Source: Alisma plantago-aquatica (Eukaryota > Streptophyta > Magnoliopsida > Alismatales > Alismataceae). Taken from it: a stretch of DNA of 64,000 bases. The stretch spans positions 745,220,556 through 745,284,555 of the forward strand of contig OY856413.1 of assembly GCA_963693085.1 (NCBI GenBank), in the 5' to 3' direction. The notes under the pieces were generated by a model that made no database searches, was not told where the DNA came from, and saw nothing but the letters and a program-made list of their open reading frames with translations. This document shows positions 56,868 to 64,000 of the stretch, one piece after another. The position numbers and the translations under genes are program-made. The first letter of the stretch is position 1. Each line of letters starts with the position of its first letter.

Positions 56868-59800
56868 ATGACTCTTATGGTGTGGAACGTGAGGGGAGCT
56901 TCGCTTCTAGGGAAGCAGAGAGTTCTCAGGAAAATTATACTGGAAAGAGGGGCATCTCTGGTGGTTTGTGTAGAAACCAGAATCCGGCGAGAAGTGGCTG
57001 ACAGAGTGATGGGGTTGTTCCCTGGAGGTTGGCAATACTGTTCTAACTTAAATAGCATTGATGGTGGTAAAATTGCTGTTGGGTGGAATCCGGTGGTGTG
57101 GGATGTACAGATGATACATGAGAGTGAACAAATGGTTACACTGAGTTGCATTAACTCCGACGGCTTTCATTGTGTGATTTCTGGTGTTTATGGCTCTAAT
57201 TCTGAAATGGACAGAAGAAGACTATGGGACACGTTGGTGGACTTGACGCAACAGGTGTTACCTCAGCTGGTGGTTGGGGACTTCAACCAAGTGAGGAAGG
57301 CTAGGGAGAAAAGGGGGGGCCTTCCTATACCAGAATCTCTTTTGAGTAGATTCAATGATGCCATCGATGCTGCTGGTCTGTTTGAACTCAACATGAGAGG
57401 TGGCCTTATCACTTGGCATAATAATAGGAAACATGTAAGAAGAATATCTAGTAATCTGGACCGTGGGTTGGTCAATGAAGCCTGGCTGGACTTTTTCCCT
57501 GAGGCTGCTGTTATTTTGGGTGGTCATCCTAATAGTGACCATTCTTGGATGGAGATGATTCTTACGAGACAGATACAACCTAATAGGCCTTTTAGATTTC
57601 TTAATCATTGGCTGTCTTGGCCTTCTTTTGAGGGGGTGGTCTTAAAAGCTTGGGAGGAAAGGGTTGATGGTAATCCCCTTTTTGTGGTGGCGGAGAAACT
57701 CAAGAAGGTCAAAGGTGCTCTTAAGGCCTGGTCTAGATGCTTGGTGGACTTGCCTAACCTTATTAAAAAAGTGAGAGAGGTGTTTGACGAGAAGGCGTCT
57801 AATCTCAGACTTAATCCGGAGGACCACTGATGTATGGAAGAGGAGACTAATGCTAGTATTAGAATCTTACAACTGGAGAAGGCGAATGAAATTGCTGGCT
57901 GGCAAAGAAGCAGGCTCAAGTGTCTAAGAGATGGGGATTGCAACTTGAAAATTTATCACGCTGCTGTGAAGAGAAATAACATGAAGGACCACATCCATAA
58001 TCTGATTAATGAGAAAGGGGAACTTGTTGATGAAGTTTCTAAAGTCGAGGAAATGGTGGTAAGCTTCTTCATGAAGTTATACAACCAAGAGGCCGATAGT
58101 ACTTTGAATAAGGTGTCGCCTTTGGATAGAAGGGTTAATGATGTTATGAACTTTGACTTGACTAAGAGGGCAACGGACGAAGAAATAAAAGATGCGACTT
58201 TCTCTATTGGTGCTTCCAAGAGTTTGGGACCTGATGGCTTTAATGCTAAATTCTTTCAGAGTTGTTGGCACATTGTGGGCAGTGACATTTGTAATGTGGT
58301 TAGATGGTTTCTTGTTGGTGGTCGGATGGTCCGCCAGGTTAATCATGCATTCATAAGGTTGATTCCTAAGAAGTCGGGGGCTGTTATGATGAATGATTAC
58401 TAACCAATTGCTTGTTGCTCGGTGACCTATAAGATTATCTCCAAGTTACTGGCTCACAGATTGAAAGTTATTTTACCGGGGATTATCTCTCCTCACCAGA
58501 GTGCTTTTGTGAAAGGCCGTGCTATATCTGATAATGTCCTGCTTGCTACCGAGTTTCTGAGAGATTTCCAGATTAAAGGCAGTCCCAAGAAGGCTTGTTT
58601 AAAGATTGATCTGTCCAAAGCTTACGATCATGTGTCCTGGGAGGGTTTGTGGAGTTCCATGGTGAGGTTGGGGTTTTCTAGTCGTTTTATCAGCATTCTA
58701 CAACAATGTGTTCAGACTACCTCCTTCTCAGTTCTTGTTAATGGTATACCCAAAGGTATGTTTAGGGCGTCCAATGGCCTTAGGCAGGGGGATCCTCTTT
58801 CCCCCCTTCTTTTCACGTTAGTCATGGAGAATCTGACCTGTTTGACTTGCAAGGCGGAAGAGGAAGGGTGGATCAAACCGTTTAAGGTCTAGGGTACCAA
58901 AGTCATGAGCCATATGATATTTTCTGATGATCTTATGTTCTTTGTTGCTACCCATATCAAAATATTCAGGGGGGTTAGAACCATCTTAAATATTTTCGCA
59001 GATCTGACTTGTTTACACATTAGTGATATAAAATCCAGGTGTTTCCTATCCAAGTCGTGTGATACCAGAAGGGGGAGATTAAAGGAGGCGGTCCATATGG
59101 ATTTTGGGTGCTTTCCTACTAAGTACCTTGGAGTTCCCATCTCAGGTGGTGTTGGCAGGGGTGCTGATTATCAAAGCTGCTTGGATGATTTACGTTTGAA
59201 GGTGGAGAAATGGAGTGGGCTGAAGGTGTCCATGGCGGGCAGAGCCGTGCTCATTAAGTCGGTGCTTACCAGCATGGTCAGGTACTGGTGCAGACTGGTG
59301 GACTTCCCGTACTTCACCCTTGACATGTGTCGTGCGATTATGGCGAGCTTCCTGTGGGGAGGTGGGCAGCACTCGGTGGCTTGGTTGGAGGTCGCTCAAC
59401 CTCGGCATGGGGGGGTTTGGGGCTGATCAATCCAGCTGACATACAGGTTGAGGCCACAGACAGAAGAGTGTTTGATTTTTTGATGAAGACCGAGTCTCCT
59501 TGGAGCAGATGGATGAGAGGAAGGTATGGCGGAAGTCTTGAAGATGGGATGGAACAACAGGTTAACTTCTCTAGAGTATGGCGAAGAATGTGCTCGGGTT
59601 GGCACAACTGCAAACAGGACTATAGTTGGACAAATGGGAACTGGACTGTGACTGCGGTGGGTGAACCGTGGAGGTTAAACCGGAACCTTCCTCAAGTTTT
59701 CTGGGAGCATCTGTTGTGGAGTAAGACTCACTGCCCGAAATGGAGTTTTTGCTCGTACAAATCCATTCTTGGTAGACTGGGTACGTTGGACATGAATTAG

Positions 59801-60209
59801 TAGATGGGGTTATGTGGAGAGCTCGGCCTGTATGCTGTGTCGTCTGGAGGATGAATTACATCATCATCTTTTCTTTGGGTGCGGGTACACCAAGTATTTA
59901 TGGACCAGGTGCTCCCTTAAGCTTAATTGGGGTGGTAACCCCCCTATGACTATTCACGATAGCATGTTGTGGATTTTGGACAAGACAAAATATGATAGCC
60001 ACATGAGGAGGTTTGCGGGGCTCATTTTGACAGGTCTCATCTATCATATTTGGTATGAGAGGAATAATAGGAAGCATGGGAAAAAAGAGAGAGACAGAGT
60101 ACAATGTTTTGATGTCTTTGTACAAAATCTTAACTTGTTGTGTAAAGCGAACCCGGGTACCCTTGTTTGGGTTAAACCTGAGGTCATCCTGATGTGGGGT
60201 CTTAAGTGA
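56868..60209 (+). pseudogene. LINE ORF2 (endonuclease, reverse transcriptase, zinc-binding C-terminus)
   Basis: It starts 13 bases after ORF1. The endonuclease domain (56868-57600) keeps VWNVRGA, VVCVETRI, GVYGSNSEM, VVGDFNQV, ITWHNNRK and SDHSW. RT (about 58180-59000) keeps SLGPDGFNAKFFQSCW, HQSAFVKGRAISDN, KIDLSKAYDHVSWEGLW, GLRQGDPLSPLLF and FSDDLMFF with both catalytic Asp. The C-terminal region has SWMAGRAVLIKSVL-like strands, then WRRMCSG and a zf-RVT-like CMLCRLEDELHHHLFFGC with HIWYERNNRKH. Stops fall at 57828 (TGA), 58401 (TAA) and 58890 (TAG), all in one frame. Frameshifts lie at a G-run near 59410 and near 59800. ORF2 nicks target DNA and copies element RNA into it. Confidence 0.9.
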
Positions 60210-60307
60210 CCGTGTATAGTATACAAAGTGTTATACTCCTATACTCTTTTTGATGATTAGTAATATTTTACCTTATCCAAAAAATATATATATATTTATG
60301 GAGATGA

Positions 60308-63300
60308 AATTACCAACAATTACTCTAAAGCATACTATTTATTTTTATTTAACCATAATTTTAGTAAAGAGAATATATGTAACATATATTTAAGATTTTA
60401 TTTGCATGTGGCACATAATTAAATTATTATGTACATATGTCTTAATTTTAACCTTTCTTGGTCAAATTTAAGAAACTAGTCTCACTAGCTTTCTAGTCAT
60501 GGAATAAGGTAGGGTTCTAAGTTCTGGTTCGTTACATTTTGTCCCCAAAAGTGGCATCAAAAACATGTGTGAGTGTGTGAAACACACACACTTGGGAATA
60601 AAAGTTTATAAGATCCTAGTCAATGACATGCTCAAATACACAACATCTCACCCGCAAGCCTACATATTTGTATTGTAGTATAGGAATGTGGAATGATAGG
60701 GTTTGATACTCAGGGAAAGAAGGGGCACTAGAGCTTAGTTTGTTTTTAATGTTCCTACCATAGAATCTAGGTTTTTAGGGTTTGAAGTTGGTTTTTTTTT
60801 TTTTAACTAATAATGATTAAGTAAGTGTTCCCAAACAAGTTATACACCCTAGAAAAATAGGTTTAACATGTAAGGCATACGTACTAAGTAAGGATTTCTA
60901 AGATAGTTAGATTATCGAACACAAACATGCTCTGCTATTATTTTGTAAGGAGTAGGTCCCAGGAAGGACCACTCCTTACTTATATTTAAGGAAATAATTC
61001 TGAAATTCCCCAATACAACATTATCCATAAAATAAAAGCCACTTTGGGGTTCACAATATTTCTTTAAACATAATGATAATATGAACATAGTTTAAATGCA
61101 ACGGAAAATAAACTAACTATTACATGGTATTCTAAACAATGTTCAACTAACGAGCCATAAATGGATTCAAACTGAATTTAAAGACTAAACTACTCAGATC
61201 GGTCTTGTGGCGAGTAACCATTCCATCTCAAAAATCTTCAATAGCAAGTTAAATGTCATGATTTCACTATTTAGGAAAGGAGCTGGTTCACATGCACCAA
61301 TGGTCGTCAGATCGTGATTCTTCAGTTGGAAAATTGTCATCTACCTCAGGCCAATTTGGGAAACCAATCCCATATACACGCCTATGAAAAAGCTGAATTT
61401 CTCTCACCTTACCTAATCTATGTGAGAGATTTCTTTTCCTATGGATTCCTGATTCGAAACTACACTGATACATACCTAATTTGAGATATATAATTGTGTA
61501 TTCTAGAAATGCCTAAATCTCACCTCACCTCTCTCGAACCCTCTACTCACTGATGCTCAAAACCCTAACCTTATAAATTGATGAACCTTGCCCTAGATCT
61601 TCTACCACCCATGATCTCTTTTACCCCTCTCAATTTCTTTGTTGGTAACACTTTGAACTGTCGTCGATCCGCTTCTTTCCCCTGGGTTGTGGCACCCCGT
61701 GTGAGTATCTTGCTCCGCCGAGCCTCAATTCTGACTCACGGTAAGTTTGTGATGCCTTGATCTTCATTTCTATGTACTCAAATCGCCATTTGATAGTTGC
61801 ACGAAGATTCGCCTATATCAGGCTTGGCTTGTGCTGCTCAGGTAGCAACCATGGTGAGAAGCCAAGGAAGGGGGTGCATCCCCTATGAAATCCTTGTTTT
61901 GCCCTCACCACAATCCTTCTTTTCTTACTATCTCACCGAGGGGTATTTAAGTCTTTTTGATGTTATGTTTTTGCTTTCTGCTTGATGAGTATGAGTTGTC
62001 ACTAGGCCCAAGCTGATTGGTCACTTCTAATTGGTCCAACATGGCAGAGTTGACCAGTTGATCGGGCCCAATCCACTGATGTGGATTTTAGATGTTTTTA
62101 AATGATTAAAACTTCCAAAATTCATAACTTCTATTTTGATTATCCAAAAATTATAAATAAAATATGTTTTAAAATCCTTGAAATTTTCTCTATCATTTAG
62201 TCAATTTTCATTGCCTAATTCACAGTTCTAATGTTGTGTTTTTATGTCTTTAAATCATTATAATATCATATTAATGTTTAAAGATATGCTTTAAAAGATG
62301 AAGATAAGATCTTGGAGTTGCATCCATGATCAATAACCCTAAACTTACTCTTTGAGATTTAATCAAGTGTCAAATCTAGGGTTTTACCAAAAAGATGAGT
62401 TTTTGTGTTTTTTTTACTTATGAGTAAGAAATAGAATATTATAATGAATATAGATTTAATTTGGAGTCAAGTTTTATCCTTGAGCATCTCGGGCGTGTTA
62501 GGGCTGCTAGAGTTGGTGTGGGTATAAGAGCCTACTTTGGACCATCAGAGAAGCACAAATCTATCCAAAAAGGTTGATTCTCAAAAGAGAAGGTACATGA
62601 GATGATTGCAATGGTAATAGAGGAAGCAATGAGTAAGTATCATGCTTCTCATTTAGGTCCTTAGATAGTACCAATGTTTCTCCGCTCTTCATATGAGGTG
62701 GAACTCCCTACAACAGAGGTGGTTTGGAGTGATCTCATAGACCCACCACCTCACATGTCTGTTGTAAGTTTTTTGTGTTATAGTAGTCTTTCATAATGAT
62801 TTATATAATATGTTGATTTTAGGTATATATAGAACTCTATGCAAATTTGGAGGGGTTGAGTCCATGTCATATGTTATTATAAGGATATGTCATTGCACTG
62901 GGTGAAGCTTGCCCACGCCTTGAACGTGACATGATTAATGGTTCTCCAGTGCCTATCGATGTGCTTTGTGTGATGCCAAGGCTTGTCTATGACGCTTGGA
63001 AGCATACTGCAGTATCGTATGACCACCCCAAGCATGAGACAATAGATGATGTATAAGGATGCATGGTTGCATGTGTAATGAACCAAAATATATCCTCCTG
63101 GCCTTGATCATATGCCTTGGACTATAGAGGGTTTATTTCTTTGGACTTAGCTAAATAAGGATAAAGATAGACATAATTGTAGCTAATTGAAACCCTAACA
63201 TGAATAAATCACCCTAACATGTAGACACATGAACAAATTTTGCTTTATTCTTTCATAATTAATCCTTAGATAAATAAAGGATACCTAAAATATGTCACAT

Positions 63301-64000
63301 GAGACAATGTTGATTAAAATTGATGATAAGAGAAATAATATGCATATGAAAATTGAAATGCCAATAATATAGGATAATATTCAATTAAATATGAAATTAA
63401 TACTCTAATGAGATAAAAGATGAATGCATATAAAGTCTCATGCATAATAATGAAATACAAACCTTTTGGTAACAAGAGTGAAGGTAATGTGACACAATTA
63501 AATAAATAGTAAAAATTATGAAATAAATACAATAATATCAAGCCAAAAATCTTAATTCGTAGAAAGAGATCTCAAAAGTGAAATTTGATGTGAAATTTGG
63601 ATTCCTTGGGTCCCAATTGCCTTGGGAGTCAAGTTTCACATTATTTACATAATAATAATTAATTTAATTCAAATTGTAAAAGAAGATATGAATTTTCCCC
63701 CAAAATATCATATAAAATTATAAATGACTACAAAAGAGGAAAATAACTTCATAATCGAAATCTACATGTTAAAATAAGTCTATGTCTAAATTTTCATGTA
63801 ATTTGGATAATCTTTAATATACATGTGATGTTAGGAAAGAGAAAGTGTCTAGAACCTTACAAATATTAAATCAATGTACAAACAACTTCAACATGTAAAA
63901 TCGATGGAAAATTCATTTTGCAAGACACTTAATGTGTCTTGTGGGTGAAGTTTCATCAAATTTTTGTGAATCTTATAATCATTAATGATGGAAGTAAGAG
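60308..64000. other. AT-rich stretch with only doubtful gene fragments
   Basis: Nothing can be assigned with confidence. At about 62580-63060 the plus strand carries segments such as MIAMVIEEAMSKYHASH, DPPPHMS and ACPRLERDMINGSPVPIDVL, separated by stops, which have the feel of a decayed transposon protein but match nothing I can name. A 60-codon frame at 61578-61760 ends at a GTAAGTTT donor-like site; it is not supported otherwise. A T-run lies at 60791-60804. Confidence 0.4.

Larger units (their letters stand above)
55278..60291 (+). mobile_element. L1-type LINE, nearly full length
   Basis: A 16-bp target duplication, ATATTTATGGAGATGA, lies at 55262-55277 and 60292-60307. Between them are a GC-rich 5' UTR, ORF1 (55406-56854), ORF2 (56868-60209) and a short 3' UTR ending in AAAAAATATATATAT just before the duplication. 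The element differs sharply in base composition from its AT-rich surroundings. The long duplication and A-rich 3' end are marks of target-primed reverse transcription. Both ORFs contain stops. Confidence 0.9.

Noticed and set aside
61578..61760. Possible first exon ending at a GTAAGTTT site
   Set aside because: No following exon or domain could be found.

Overview
The window is nuclear DNA of a flowering plant: AT-rich, almost free of host genes, and built from layered transposable elements of plant-only types (Athila-type Ty3/gypsy, Ty1/copia with an initiator-Met tRNA primer site, an En/Spm CACTA element with TNP2 and TNPA-like genes, and an L1-type LINE with a DUF4283-like ORF1). The species cannot be named from the sequence. 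The one good host gene is an F-box gene on the minus strand (10593-12350, two exons). Its 3' flank is duplicated in tandem.

Layout. 1620-7870: decayed Athila-type element that keeps protease, RT/RNase H and integrase remains, followed by an accessory module. 8432-10660: tandem duplication next to the F-box gene. 12831-13538: possible hAT-like MITE. 18798-42116: an old Athila-type relic whose 5' LTR is split by a Ty1/copia element (19551-40467, minus strand, target duplication GTTTC). The 3' LTR of that copia element is split in turn by an 11.8-kb LTR element (20124-31911, target duplication CCCGG). 42117-about 43440: LTR piece of the same copia family in the opposite orientation, cutting off the relic's gag. 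43864-52950: CACTA element. 55278-60291: nearly full-length LINE with a 16-bp target duplication. The remaining stretches show no supportable gene.

The most interesting content is in the 11.8-kb element. It has Athila-style LTRs, primer site, polypurine tract and gag, but no pol. In its place is a long frame encoding an ATHILA ORF1-like domain, a coiled-coil and Ser/Arg-rich linker, a domain that looks like a catalytically dead Ulp1 (C48) peptidase, and a second Ulp1 domain that keeps His and Cys. The pol-bearing relic at 1620-7870 has the same dead-plus-live Ulp1 pair in the same order downstream of integrase, and shares a non-coding block near its 3' end. My reading is that one lineage of Athila-type retroelements carries a tandem pseudo-Ulp1/Ulp1 module, with both a pol-bearing and a pol-less form in this window.

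All coding regions of the elements are broken. Many in-frame stops are ones expected from C-to-T decay of CGA or CAG codons, in line with long methylation and silencing. All domain assignments were made by eye from motifs; no database search was run.
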